Below, piece after piece: positions 53,046-61,314 of a DNA stretch of 64,000 nt; the first letter of the stretch is position 1, and each line of letters starts with the position of its first letter. A program made the position numbers and the translations under genes. This DNA is from Rubellimicrobium arenae (lineage in GTDB: Bacteria > Pseudomonadota > Alphaproteobacteria > Rhodobacterales > Rhodobacteraceae). The notes under the pieces were generated by a model that made no database searches, was not told the origin of the DNA, and was given only the letters and a program-made list of their open reading frames with translations. The DNA lies in contig NZ_JAFMSS010000003.1 in NCBI RefSeq assembly GCF_017916295.1, positions 381,469 through 445,468 on the forward strand, in the 5' to 3' direction.

Positions 53046-54452
53046 ATGACCAACAACAGGTATAGGATCGAAGCCCTGGCTCCTCCCCTTGGGCCAACGG
53101 TGGTCGTGATCGATGACGGCAGCGGCCTCGACTGGCTGATCCTGACCGCCGAGCACGACAGGGCCTCGGACATCAACCTGGCCTATTCCACCTCGGGGAC
53201 GGAGGGCACTCCGGTCCAGGCCGCGGGCTTCTACCTCGATGTCGTCAGCAGCGAACCGGAGGTGACGCGGGGCAACCGGCTGATCGTGACCGGGGCCATC
53301 GAGAATGCGCAAGGCTCGGTCGGGGCGGACACCATCGCGGGCAATATCCTGGCGAACATCCTTTATGGCGACCCGACGGAGGACGGTCCGGGCGGGGCCG
53401 ACAGCCTCTTCGGCGGGGCGGGCAACGACCTGATCTTCGGGGGCGCGGGCGCGGACCAGGTCGGAGGCGCCGGCGACGACGACCGGATCTTCGGGGGGCT
53501 CGGCGCGGACACGCTCGACGGCGATGGAGGTCGCGACACCCTGGAAGGCGGCGCCGGCGCGGACGACCTGACGGGCGGCTCGGACGACGGGGACACGTTG
53601 AGCTATCTGGGCTCCGCCGCCGGCGTGAGGGTGAAGCTGACCTACGGGGACACCACCTTGGGGCGCGGCGGCGATGCGGAGGGCGACCGCATCCGGGGCT
53701 TCGACAACATCCTGGGCTCGGCCAGCGGCGATGTCCTGGAGGACACCGTCAAGGGCACGATCGCCTTCGGATACAACGCGAACCTTTTCGAGGGCCGGGG
53801 AGGCAACGACGCGCTCTGGCTGGGTGGCGGGAACGACCGGGGTTACGGCGGCGACGGCAGCGACAGCCTGTATGGTGAGGCCGGCCGCGACCGACTCTAC
53901 GGCGGCGACGGCAGCGATACGATGTTGGGCGGCGCGGGGCCTGACCGGATCTGGGGCGGGCACGGCTTCAACTACATGTCGGGCGAGGGCGGAGCCGACA
54001 CCATCACCGGTGGAGATCAACGCGACCTCGTCTACGGGGGCGATGGCGGCGACACCCTTCACGGCGAAGCCGGCAACGACCTGATCTTTGCCAACGACGG
54101 CTCCGACAGTGTCTCGGGCGGGTCTGGCGACGACGATATCGCGGGCCAGACAGGCGCCGACATTCTCCGAGGGGGCGCGGGACAGGACGAATTCCTGTAC
54201 TTTGGCCTCAAGGATGGGGGCGACCGCATCCTCGACATGACGGCCGAGGACCGCGTGGAGTTTCAGCTGCCCTTCGGCGGCCCCGATTTATCCTGGGACA
54301 ACAGCGGACCTCTGGGCGCGAACCAGGCGCGGCTGGTGGACACCGGCCCGGACGTCGAGTTGAGGGTGAACCTCGACACCGATGCCGCCATCGAGTTCCG
54401 CATCACCTTCGTGGGCGCCGCTTCGGTCGCGCAGGCCCAGATCGAACTCTGA
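53046..54452 (+). CDS. RTX calcium-binding repeat protein
   Basis: 468 residues. Residues 1-95 are a non-repetitive N-terminus (LAPPLGPTVVVIDDGSGLDW). Residues 95-385 hold several blocks of GGxGxDxLxG-type nonapeptides (LFGGAGNDLIFGGAGADQVG, LYGGDGSDTMLGGAGPDRIW), and a beta-rich C-terminal region follows (VEFQLPFGGPDLSWD...FVGAASVAQAQIEL). There is no N-terminal signal peptide. C-terminal secretion through a type I exporter is expected, with folding driven by extracellular Ca. No enzyme domain is visible, so it may be a surface-layer or adhesive protein. Confidence 0.85.
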   Translation: MTNNRYRIEALAPPLGPTVVVIDDGSGLDWLILTAEHDRASDINLAYSTSGTEGTPVQAAGFYLDVVSSEPEVTRGNRLIVTGAIENAQGSVGADTIAGNILANILYGDPTEDGPGGADSLFGGAGNDLIFGGAGADQVGGAGDDDRIFGGLGADTLDGDGGRDTLEGGAGADDLTGGSDDGDTLSYLGSAAGVRVKLTYGDTTLGRGGDAEGDRIRGFDNILGSASGDVLEDTVKGTIAFGYNANLFEGRGGNDALWLGGGNDRGYGGDGSDSLYGEAGRDRLYGGDGSDTMLGGAGPDRIWGGHGFNYMSGEGGADTITGGDQRDLVYGGDGGDTLHGEAGNDLIFANDGSDSVSGGSGDDDIAGQTGADILRGGAGQDEFLYFGLKDGGDRILDMTAEDRVEFQLPFGGPDLSWDNSGPLGANQARLVDTGPDVELRVNLDTDAAIEFRITFVGAASVAQAQIEL

Positions 54453-54776
54453 CCGGGGAACCATGGCGTCGCTCGCTCCACGGACGCCCCCCTCGGGGCG
54501 GGTGGCGCTGAAGCCGCGATCGACCATTCCCGGACGTTCCGCTCCGATCGGGTTCACCTCCGCCTTCGTATGTCCTCTGGGAACCACGGGCCAGAGCAGG
54601 GGCGGGTTGGACAAGGAGGGACAGGGACGTGGGACAGGCCCTGGTGAACGAGGACTGCCTCGGGAGCCGTCCGAGAAGAGCCGCGCCCGACGCCGGATGA
54701 TCTGCCTCCAGCCGACGCGAAGTGCTAGGTGGCATCCCGGAAGGCCCGCGTCCTGCGGGCCGTTCAGGAGGGCCTC

Positions 54777-54962
54777 ATGTCGCGCGTGACAGCCCTCACG
54801 ACCAATGGGCTGATCGAGGAAGAGTTCACGAGCTGGGAGAAGGCCGTGAATGCCTTCAGGACGGCAGCCCTGCCGACAACTTGGCTTAGTCTTAGCGGAG
54901 GTCGGGCCTCGGGCCCGAGCCATGACGCGTGCCGACCGAACGGTCCGTCCCGGTGCCCTTAA
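54777..54962 (+). CDS. possible small ORF (61 aa)
   Basis: The ATG at 54777 has AGGAGG 6 bases upstream. The first 40 residues (MSRVTALTTNGLIEEEFTSW, EKAVNAFRTAALPTTWLSL) look protein-like and have coding-type GC3. The C-terminal third is low-complexity, suggesting read-through into non-coding or IS DNA. It may be the truncated 5' part of a gene cut by the IS6 element that begins at 54991. The family is unknown. Confidence 0.3.
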   Translation: MSRVTALTTNGLIEEEFTSWEKAVNAFRTAALPTTWLSLSGGRASGPSHDACRPNGPSRCP

Positions 54963-55347
54963 AGGCCTGTTGCAAGAGATCACCACCAAGGGTGCTGTCA
55001 GACGGATGCGAGCTCGTCCCAGTTCTGGCGGGCGCTTCGGATGTCAGTCGGCACAAAGTGCCCGCCACTCAGCGAGAGGAGCGGCCCAGTTCAGTTTGTA
55101 GGTGTCCCGGCTGGTGAGGCTCCGTTCGGTGTCGAAGAGGTTGTGCACTGAAGAGTGGACGGCGGCGAAGGTCTACAAACTTCGCAGGCGCCGGAACCGC
55201 AGCATGGCCCGCTCCTGCCTTCGAAACGGCTGGCGCGAGTTCTCCGCCCAGCTGTTGGTCCAGCGCTCGGTGACCCTCTTCCCCTGTCAAACGACATCGG
55301 GAACTGACCCCCTGGCGTCATGGTGAACTGACCCCCGTCGTTGTTGG

Positions 55348-56250
55348 TCACGGGGTGGGTGCGTCGAGCGTGGGGGGGGCCTGTCGCCAAAGGGCGCCCC
55401 CCCCGCCTTTCGGCGCGGGGGGGGTGNNNNNNNNNNTCACCCCGGTCGTGGTTGCCCAGGGGGTGGGGGGCGCGAGCGTCGGAGCGGCCTTTTGCAAAAG
55501 GCCGCTCCGACGCTTTTCGCGCAGGCGGTAGCTCTCGCCGCGGATGGTCACGACGTGACTGTGGTGGAGCATGCGGTCGAGGATGGCCGTGGCGACCACC
55601 GGGTCACCGAACACCGTGCCCCACTCCCCGACGGTCCGGTTCGAGGTTACCAGCATCGCGCCGCGCTCGTAGCGGCGGCTGACAAGCTGGAAGAAGAGAT
55701 GGGCGGCATCGGGCTCGAAGGGCAAGTAGCCCAGCTCGTCGACGATCAGGAGCTTGGGCTTGGCGAAGTGGGCCAGCTTCTCCTCGAGCCGCCCCTCGGC
55801 GTGAGCCTTGACCAGCGTGGCCACCAGCGTGGTCGCCGGCACGAACAGGACCGTGTAGCCGGCGACGATCGCCTCCCGGCCGATGGCGACGGCCAGATGC
55901 GTCTTGCCGACCCCCGGCGGCCCCAGGAGCAGGACGGCTTCGCCGTTGGCGATGAAGCGGCCCGTCGCCAGGTCACGGATCTGGCCACGGTCGATCGAGG
56001 GCTGCGCGGCGAAGTCGAAGCCCGCGAGATCCCGGGTGAAGGGGAAGCGCGCCAGGCCAAAGCTCATCTCGATCCGCCGCTGGTCCTTGCGGGCGATCTC
56101 GCGCTCGCAGAACAGCGTCAGCGCCTCGCGGATGGTGAGCTCCCGCCGCCCGGCCTCGTCGATGAGGCTGTCGAGCTGGTCGCGGATGGCCGTCAGCTTG
56201 AGCCGGCTCAGCATGCGCTCCAGGTGGTCAGGCAGGTCCAGCGGCATCAC
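55348..56250 (-). CDS. istB: IstB AAA+ helper ATPase of IS21
   Basis: A DnaA/DnaC-like AAA+ ATPase that targets and activates the IstA transposase: Walker A LLGPPGVGKTHLAVA (about 105-119), Walker B LLIVDELGYLPFEPD, sensor region MLVTSNRTVGEWGTVFGD and the typical end SHVVTIRGESYRLREKRRSG. The natural stop is uncertain. After about residue 255 the frame crosses the palindrome at 55475-55514 and the N gap, giving a duplicated APTL..PTP tail. Normal IstB is about 250-265 residues. Confidence 0.8.
   Translation of the reverse strand: MMPLDLPDHLERMLSRLKLTAIRDQLDSLIDEAGRRELTIREALTLFCEREIARKDQRRIEMSFGLARFPFTRDLAGFDFAAQPSIDRGQIRDLATGRFIANGEAVLLLGPPGVGKTHLAVAIGREAIVAGYTVLFVPATTLVATLVKAHAEGRLEEKLAHFAKPKLLIVDELGYLPFEPDAAHLFFQLVSRRYERGAMLVTSNRTVGEWGTVFGDPVVATAILDRMLHHSHVVTIRGESYRLREKRRSGLLQKAAPTLAPPTPWATTTGVXXXXTPPAPKGGGGALWRQAPPTLDAPTP
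55427..55436. other. assembly gap (10 N)
   Basis: Ten N bases inside the istB 3' region. The sequences on the two sides encode near-copies of the same istB tail (QKAAPTLAPPTP and RQAPPTLDAPTP). The scaffold join therefore probably duplicates the repeat end rather than spanning unique DNA. Confidence 0.9.
55475..55514. repeat. 40-bp perfect palindrome in the istB tail next to the gap
   Basis: Positions 55475-55494 are the exact reverse complement of 55495-55514, centred on TTTTGCAAAA. A perfect 20-bp-arm palindrome without loop inside a coding tail is unexpected. Being 39 bp from the N gap, it is best explained as an assembly or fold-back artefact. Confidence 0.8.
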
Positions 56251-57524
56251 CAGGCTCCTCCCGCTACGGCGTCATACTCGCTCAGCGGACGCAGGAGCGG
56301 CGGCGGCTCCTCGGCAATCGGCTGGCGCGGCCGTCGGCCGATCCCGGCGAAGTGGGCCGGATCGGTCACGCGCCCCTTCCGCCCCGCCCGCAACGCATGA
56401 CGCGCCACCTCCCGCCCGGCATGCAGCACCCGCAGCTCCGGCCCCGTGACCGTCACCGTGACCCGCTCGCCGATGAGGCGCCAGGGGACCGAGTAGGCGT
56501 TGCCGTCCACCTCCACGGAGCAGTCGGAGGTGACCCTCCGCAGCAGGTCGCGGCCGCTCAGGAACGGCGGGATGCCCGCAGCAGGCCGCAGCCGGGCCGC
56601 CTCGTCCCGCTCGAAGCGCCGCCGCGGCGCCTCGCCGGTCGTGCCATGCACCCGCACATCCGCCACATCGCGCGTCCAAGCCTCAAGATGCGCCTCGAGT
56701 GCTGCGAAGCTCTCGAAGCTGCGTCCGGCGATGGCGTTCGCCTTCACGTAGCCAACCCCGCGCTCGTCCTTGCCCTTGGTCCGGGCCCGGTAGGGGGCGC
56801 AGGCCTTCACCTGGAAGCCCCAGTGCCGGGCGAAGGCGTGCAGCTTGGGGTTCACCACCACCTCGCGCGACACCGGGTCGTGGTGCTGGATCAGCGCCCG
56901 AGCGTTGTCGAGCAGCACCTCCTCGGGCACGCCGCCGAAGGTGCGGAACGTGCTCTCCAGGCCCTCAAACCAGTGCTCCTGCCGCTCGGCGGCAAAGGCC
57001 CTGACGTGGAGCCGCCGCGAGTAGCCCAAGGTCGCCACGAAGAAGAACACCTTCTCCATCTGCTCGCCGATCCGGACCCGGCGCTCGCCGAAGTCAATTT
57101 GGAGCTGCTGGCCGGGACGCGTCTCGAACCGCACCGTCGCCCGCGCCTCGGCCCGCAGCTCCCGCCGCAGATGCGCCACCGCCCGCTCCACCGTGCGCAG
57201 GCTCACCTCGATGCCGTGCTCGGCCGCCAGCTCCTGGCGCACCACGTCGGCGTTCCCGGCATGGCGGCGGAACCGCTCCGCAAGCCAGCTCTCCAGCCCG
57301 TCCAGTGCCTTGTTTCGGGCCGCCGGACGGGCCGACCGCCATCCGCCCTCGGCCAGCCAACGGCGCACCGTGTTCCGCGAACAGCCCAGCTCGGCCGCGA
57401 TCCGCTTCGTGCCCCAGCCGCAGGACCTCAACGCCAGCATCGCCGACACCTCATCCGGCGTCCGCATCTCGACCCTCCCCGACATCCCCGTCGGCAGAAG
57501 AGCCTCGTCCATCGCTCTCGTCAT
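56247..57524 (-). CDS. istA: IstA transposase of IS21
   Basis: 425 residues. The N-terminal HTH (MRTPDEVSAMLALRSCGWGT, KRIAAELGCSRNTVRRWL) is followed by an rve integrase core with D in LQIDFGERRV (about 143), D in EVLLDNARALI (about 205) and E in KGKDERGVGYVK (about 253). A C-terminal beta-domain follows (DGNAYSVPWRLIGERVTV). The start has GAGAGGAGG upstream. Its stop overlaps the istB start (ATGA at 56247-56250). The gene looks intact, so the element may be mobile. Confidence 0.9.
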   Translation of the reverse strand: MTRAMDEALLPTGMSGRVEMRTPDEVSAMLALRSCGWGTKRIAAELGCSRNTVRRWLAEGGWRSARPAARNKALDGLESWLAERFRRHAGNADVVRQELAAEHGIEVSLRTVERAVAHLRRELRAEARATVRFETRPGQQLQIDFGERRVRIGEQMEKVFFFVATLGYSRRLHVRAFAAERQEHWFEGLESTFRTFGGVPEEVLLDNARALIQHHDPVSREVVVNPKLHAFARHWGFQVKACAPYRARTKGKDERGVGYVKANAIAGRSFESFAALEAHLEAWTRDVADVRVHGTTGEAPRRRFERDEAARLRPAAGIPPFLSGRDLLRRVTSDCSVEVDGNAYSVPWRLIGERVTVTVTGPELRVLHAGREVARHALRAGRKGRVTDPAHFAGIGRRPRQPIAEEPPPLLRPLSEYDAVAGGAW

Positions 57525-58120
57525 GAAACCTCCTCTCAGCAGGAGGGGTCAGTTCCTCGTGTCGTCAAGGGGTCAGTTTGCCGTGTCGCCTGACATCCCC
57601 CGGCCCCGAGCTCCTTCAGTGCCGCCCCGTGCGAGCGCAGCTTACCGGTCACGAGTGCCTCAGATCTTCCGTGCCGCTTCATCAGCTTGCGCAGGAACGT
57701 CAGAGCCACCTGCTTGTCCCCTGTGTTGGACAGGAACGCCTCCAGCACCTCGCCTTCATGGCCCACCACACGCCAGAGGGAGCGCTGCACCCCGCTGACC
57801 CGCACGAACACCTCGTCCAGGTGTTATCGCCACCGAGAGCCTCGCATGCCGTTTACCCGCGTCCGCCTGATCTCGGCCGCAAACCTCGGCCCAAACCGCT
57901 GCCACCAGAACTGCACCGTCTCGTGGCTGACCTCGATGCCGCGTTCGTGCAGCGGATCCTCCACGTTTCGCAAAGAGAGGGGGAAGCGCTCATACATCAT
58001 CACGGCAAGACGGATGATCTCGGGGCTGGTGCGGAAGGAGCCAAACGGGCTGCGTTGACTCATGCCGGCCAGGGTAGCTGGCCCCCTGCCCCGCGCAAGT
58101 CTCATCTCTCTGACAGGGCC

Positions 58121-58213
58121 GCTGCGGAGCACGACCCGCCCCTCTGCATCCGCCACGCGAACCAGAAACAGACGCTTTGCCAAATCCAGCCCTATCGTGC
58201 CGACGTCGCCCAT
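58121..58213 (-). pseudogene. IS110-family transposase N-terminal fragment
   Basis: The minus strand reads MGDVGTIGLDLAKRLFLVRV then ADAEGRVVLRS, the RuvC-like start of IS110 transposases (TIGLDLAKxxFxVHxxDxxGRVVLRR). It breaks off exactly at the inferred IS6 end (58120). The remainder of IS110 is not found at the other IS6 end, so it was deleted. Confidence 0.7.
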
Positions 58214-58363
58214 GGACGCCCCCCAGCTGGGTTCAGGAGCCCGTCTTGGCCGATCGAAGCCGTAGCGAACCTAGGGCGCATCAACCCCGACCAGGCAACT
58301 ATTTGATCCTTGACTAGTGGTCTATATCCACAAGGATGGATGAAAAGCGGGGAGGATCAAGAC

Positions 58364-59464
58364 ATGGCCGAGATCGTGCTGTCCAATGTTTCGAAAAGCT
58401 ATGGCGCCGTGCCTGTGATCGACAACGTATCGCTGGCCATTCCGTCGGGCGAGCTTGTGGTGTTCCTCGGGCCGTCGGGATCGGGCAAGTCCACCCTCTT
58501 GCGCATGATCGCCGGGCTCGAGACCATCGATTCCGGCACCCTGACCATCGGCGGAGCCCGCTGCGAGCACCTGCCGCCGGGCCAGCGGGGCGTCGCCATG
58601 GTCTTCCAGAACTACGCGCTCTATCCCCATATGACGGTGCGTGAGAACCTTGCCTTCGGGTTGCGCAATGTCGGGATGACCTCGGACGTGATCACCCGGC
58701 GAGTGGCCGAGGCGGCGCGGATCCTGGAGATCGGGATGCTCTTGGATCGCCGTCCAGCCCAGCTTTCAGGCGGCCAAAGGCAGCGGGTGGCGATCGGGCG
58801 CGCCATCGTCAAGGAGCCCAGGGCTTTCCTCTTCGATGAGCCTTTGTCGAACTTGGATGCGGCGCTGCGCGTTCGAACGCGAGTGGAGTTGGCGGAACTG
58901 CACCAGCGGATCAGGTCCACCATGATCTACGTGACTCATGACCAGACCGAGGCCATGACGCTCGCCGACCGGATCGTCGTGCTCAACGACCGCCGGATCG
59001 AACAGATCGGCACCCCGATGGAGGTCTACTCGCGCCCCGCCTCGCGCTTCGTCGCGGGCTTCGTGGGGAGCCCTGCCATGAACTTTCTTGACGTGGTGCT
59101 GGAAGGCCGCGGGGCGGAGCGTGCGGCCGTTCTCGCCTCCGGCATGCGGTTGCCCCTCGCAATCGGAGGTGCGGAGGCGGGACGATACCAGCTCGGCATC
59201 CGCCCCGAGAACCTGCGCGTTCTTCCTTCAGGCGGCGATCTCCACGGCGAGGCCACGGTGATCGAGCGTCTTGGCGACCGCACCCTGGTCCATGTGCGCC
59301 TGCCGGACGGCGCTACCGTGACTGCCCAGGATACGGGCCGCTCGGCCTTGGTGCCGGGTGCCCAGGTGAGCTTGGGGATTGAGCGGAGGGAAATCCATCT
59401 CTTCGACGAGGACGGCCGCGCCTCGCACGCGGAGCCTGCAGCGGTGGCCCTGGCTACGGCTTGA
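58364..59464 (+). CDS. sugar ABC transporter ATPase, UgpC/MalK type
   Basis: 366 residues from the ATG at 58364 (GGAGG 8 bases upstream; in-frame upstream starts lack a site). Walker A GPSGSGKST (about 36-44), Q-loop MVFQNYALYPHMTV, signature LSGGQRQRVAIGRAI, Walker B FLFDEPLSNLDA and H-loop VTHDQTEAMTLADRI are present, with a C-terminal TOBE regulatory domain (about 240-350). It would drive the CUT1 permease pair encoded convergently at 59501-61251. IS debris lies directly upstream, so its promoter region may be altered. Confidence 0.9.
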   Translation: MAEIVLSNVSKSYGAVPVIDNVSLAIPSGELVVFLGPSGSGKSTLLRMIAGLETIDSGTLTIGGARCEHLPPGQRGVAMVFQNYALYPHMTVRENLAFGLRNVGMTSDVITRRVAEAARILEIGMLLDRRPAQLSGGQRQRVAIGRAIVKEPRAFLFDEPLSNLDAALRVRTRVELAELHQRIRSTMIYVTHDQTEAMTLADRIVVLNDRRIEQIGTPMEVYSRPASRFVAGFVGSPAMNFLDVVLEGRGAERAAVLASGMRLPLAIGGAEAGRYQLGIRPENLRVLPSGGDLHGEATVIERLGDRTLVHVRLPDGATVTAQDTGRSALVPGAQVSLGIERREIHLFDEDGRASHAEPAAVALATA

Positions 59465-59470
59465 ATCGGG

Positions 59471-59493
59471 GGGGACGCAGCGTCAGTGTCCCC
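59471..59493. terminator. terminator-like hairpin between convergent ATPase and permease genes
   Basis: GGGGACGC (59471-59478) pairs with GTGTCCCC (59486-59493), with one G-U, around AGCGTCA in the 36-bp gap between convergent stops. A pyrimidine run TCTCTCC follows. Confidence 0.5.
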
Positions 59494-59500
59494 TCTCTCC

Positions 59501-60370
59501 CTAGCCCTTGATCCCAGCCGACAGGGTGATCGCCTGAGTGACGCGGCGCTGGAAGAGCAGATAAGCAAGAGCGACGGGCAGGCCGGCCAGCACGGCCGCC
59601 GATAGCTGGCGGGCGTAATAGACGCCGAAGGCGTCGTTGACCTGCGTGATGCCCACCGTGATCGTCATTTCCTCGGTCCGGGTCACCGCGAGGAAAGGCC
59701 ACAGGAATGCATTCCACGACCAGATGAACGTCACGATGCACAAAGCTGTCGTGACCCCCCAGTTCATGGGAATGTAGACGCGAGTCAGGATCCGCCACTC
59801 CGAAGCGTTGTCCATGACGGCAGCCTCGCGGAACTCCCGCGGGACGCCATCGAAGAACTGCTTGTAGACGATGATCACCACGGGATGGATCAGCTGCGGA
59901 AGGATGATCCCTGCCCAGGTGTTGAGAAGGCCGAGGTTCGCGACCAGCTCGAAATGGTTGATGATGAGAACCTGGGTTGGAACCATGAAGCTCGCCAGGA
60001 TGAGCCACCACAGGGGTTGGCGCAGCGGGAAGCGGAGCTGGGAAATGGCATAGCCGCACAGCAGCGAGGCGCTCACCGTAAGCACCATCGTTCCAAGCGC
60101 GGTGCCCACCGAGTTCAGATACCAGCTCCCGATCTGGGTCTCGAACAGGGCGAACCGGTAATGCTCGAAGGTGAAGGTATCGGGCCATATCTCCACGGTT
60201 GCGCGCACCGTCTCGTTCTCGGGCTTCAGCGAGGTCACGACAGCCCAGTAGATCGGGAAGGCCCAGATGACCGCAACCACGACCGTGACGATGGAAAGGA
60301 TGGCACCGGCGACGTTGATCCGCTGGAGCCGTTGCACGGGCGCCAGGCCCTGGGCCGGCAGTGCCGTCAT
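59501..60370 (-). CDS. sugar ABC transporter permease, CUT1 MalG/UgpE type
   Basis: 289 residues from the ATG 60368-60370, which overlaps the preceding permease stop (ATGA). There are six helices. The family traits are FPIYWAVVTSLKPENE near the N-terminus and the EAA loop FREAAVMDNASEWRILTRVYIPM (about 190-212). It ends with LPVALAYLLFQRRVTQAITLSAGIKG, the standard MalG-type tail. It forms a heterodimeric channel with the upstream permease. Confidence 0.9.
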   Translation of the reverse strand: MTALPAQGLAPVQRLQRINVAGAILSIVTVVVAVIWAFPIYWAVVTSLKPENETVRATVEIWPDTFTFEHYRFALFETQIGSWYLNSVGTALGTMVLTVSASLLCGYAISQLRFPLRQPLWWLILASFMVPTQVLIINHFELVANLGLLNTWAGIILPQLIHPVVIIVYKQFFDGVPREFREAAVMDNASEWRILTRVYIPMNWGVTTALCIVTFIWSWNAFLWPFLAVTRTEEMTITVGITQVNDAFGVYYARQLSAAVLAGLPVALAYLLFQRRVTQAITLSAGIKG

Positions 60371-61251
60371 TGCGCCCTCCCACGGCTCATCCGCACGAGC
60401 TGGAAATTGAACACGGACACGATCACCACGACCGCAAACAGGACCACCGCGATAGCGGCCGCACGACCGCCCTGGTCGCTTTGGAAGGCCCTCTGGAAGA
60501 TGTAGTAGACGAGAACGAGGTTGTCGTTCGGACGCCCCCCGGTCGAGAAAAGGTACACCTGGTCGAAGATCTTCAGCTGCAGGATCAGCTGAATGGTCAG
60601 GACCAAGGCGGTGATGGGCCAGATCAGCGGCCATGTCACCCGCCGGAAGGTCGTCCACCGCCCCGCGTTGTCGAGGGCGGCGGCCTCGTAGATTTCGGCC
60701 GGGATGGCGCGCAGTCCGGCCAGGAAGAGGAGGATCGAGAAGCCGCAGGTCCACCACACGGTGACGAGGGCAACCGCCGGCATGAACCAGGCCGTCGACT
60801 TGAAGATCGGCACGCGTTGGATGCCCAAGGCATCGAACAGGTGCATGGCAATCCCAAACTGGAAGTTCAGCGTCCAGTCCCAGATCAGGTAGACCACCGA
60901 CACCGGAAGGATGTAGGGCAGGAAGAAGAGCGCGAGCACGAGCGACTGGAGGCGACCCTTCAGCCGGTCGACGGCAAGGGCGATCGCCATCGCGACAAGG
61001 GTTCCCGGGATGACGCTCAGGACCACGAAGTAGCCCGTGTTCCAGAGAGCCGTCTGGAAGCGGCGATCGTCCGGAAGCCGGGTGTAGTTCTCGACGCCCA
61101 CGTACTCCCCCTGCCCGATCAGAGGTGCGTCCGTGAAGCTCAGCAGGAACATCTGAACCGTCGGGTAGATGAAGGCCAGCCCGTAGATGGCCACGAAGGG
61201 TGCCACCAGGATCAGAGCGACGAGCGTCTCCCTCTTCGTATTCCGAAGCAT
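60367..61251 (-). CDS. sugar ABC transporter permease, CUT1 MalF/UgpA type
   Basis: 294 residues with six helices: FVAIYGLAFIYPTVQMFLLS at the first helix and the EAA loop IYEAAALDNAGRWTTFRRVT (about 190-209). AALWNTGYF-like ALWNTGYFVVLSVIPGTLVA marks the core. It lies 63 bp downstream of the SBP gene. It is the partner of the MalG-type permease, with which it overlaps by 4 bp. Confidence 0.9.
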   Translation of the reverse strand: MLRNTKRETLVALILVAPFVAIYGLAFIYPTVQMFLLSFTDAPLIGQGEYVGVENYTRLPDDRRFQTALWNTGYFVVLSVIPGTLVAMAIALAVDRLKGRLQSLVLALFFLPYILPVSVVYLIWDWTLNFQFGIAMHLFDALGIQRVPIFKSTAWFMPAVALVTVWWTCGFSILLFLAGLRAIPAEIYEAAALDNAGRWTTFRRVTWPLIWPITALVLTIQLILQLKIFDQVYLFSTGGRPNDNLVLVYYIFQRAFQSDQGGRAAAIAVVLFAVVVIVSVFNFQLVRMSRGRAQ

Positions 61252-61314
61252 GTGCAGCCCTCCTGTCGGCGAGTCGGACTCCGGGGCGCCTTGGCCGCGC
61301 CCCGGAGCCTCGCT

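Larger units (their letters stand above)
55285..57595 (-). mobile_element. IS21-family insertion sequence with 5-bp target duplication
   Basis: The ends TGTCAAACGACATCGGGAAC (left) and TGTCAGGCGACACGGCAAAC (right, minus strand) are both followed by further internal AACTGACCCC repeats, the hallmark multiple terminal repeats of IS21. TCCCC flanks both sides (55280-55284 and 57596-57600). It carries istA and istB overlapping by 4 bp. A 10-N scaffold gap and a scrambled istB 3' end (55360-55515) show the element was not cleanly assembled, probably because several copies exist. Confidence 0.85.
55044..58063 (-). pseudogene. IS6-family transposase, split by IS21 and carrying stops
   Basis: The ATG at 58061-58063 starts MSQRSPFGSFRTSPEIIRLA and FPLSLRNVEDPLHERGIEVS, then HETVQFWWQRFGPRF. 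An in-frame TAA at 57824-57826 sits where Trp is usual in RWRWHLDEVF. DEVFVRVSGVQRSLWRVVGH and HGAALKELGAGG follow to the IS21 junction at 57595. Beyond the IS21 the frame resumes, shifted, as RVTERWTNSWAENSRQPFRR and ERAMLRFRRLRSL. An amber follows (Gln expected), then TFAAVHSSVHNLF and LAEWRALCAD to the stop at 55044. The DDE core is thus broken at least four times. Confidence 0.8.
54991..58120 (-). mobile_element. IS6-family element, inactivated and interrupted by IS21
   Basis: The ends are inferred from an imperfect terminal inverted repeat. GGTGCTGTCAGACGGATG at the left and GGCCCTGTCAGAGAGATG (minus strand) at the right share CTGTCAGA and most other bases. This fits the GG(T/C)xCTGT starts of IS6 elements. 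Excluding the IS21 insertion (55285-57595) it is about 0.82 kb, the usual IS6 size. No target duplication is visible, so an IS6-mediated rearrangement or decay is possible. Confidence 0.65.

Noticed and set aside
9882..54990. A prophage or integrative element as explanation for the gene-free regions
   Set aside because: No integrase, capsid, portal, terminase, relaxase or attachment-site repeats are visible; only insertion-sequence genes and fragments are found.
43780..58063. Possible amber (TAG) recoding, because the in-frame stops in the AraC and DUF4268 genes and one in the IS6 gene are TAG
   Set aside because: Intact genes such as the TonB receptor (ends ...ARF-TAG), the enolase-superfamily gene and the RbsA-type gene use TAG as a normal terminal stop, and the IS6 copy also has a TAA; independent nonsense mutations are simpler.
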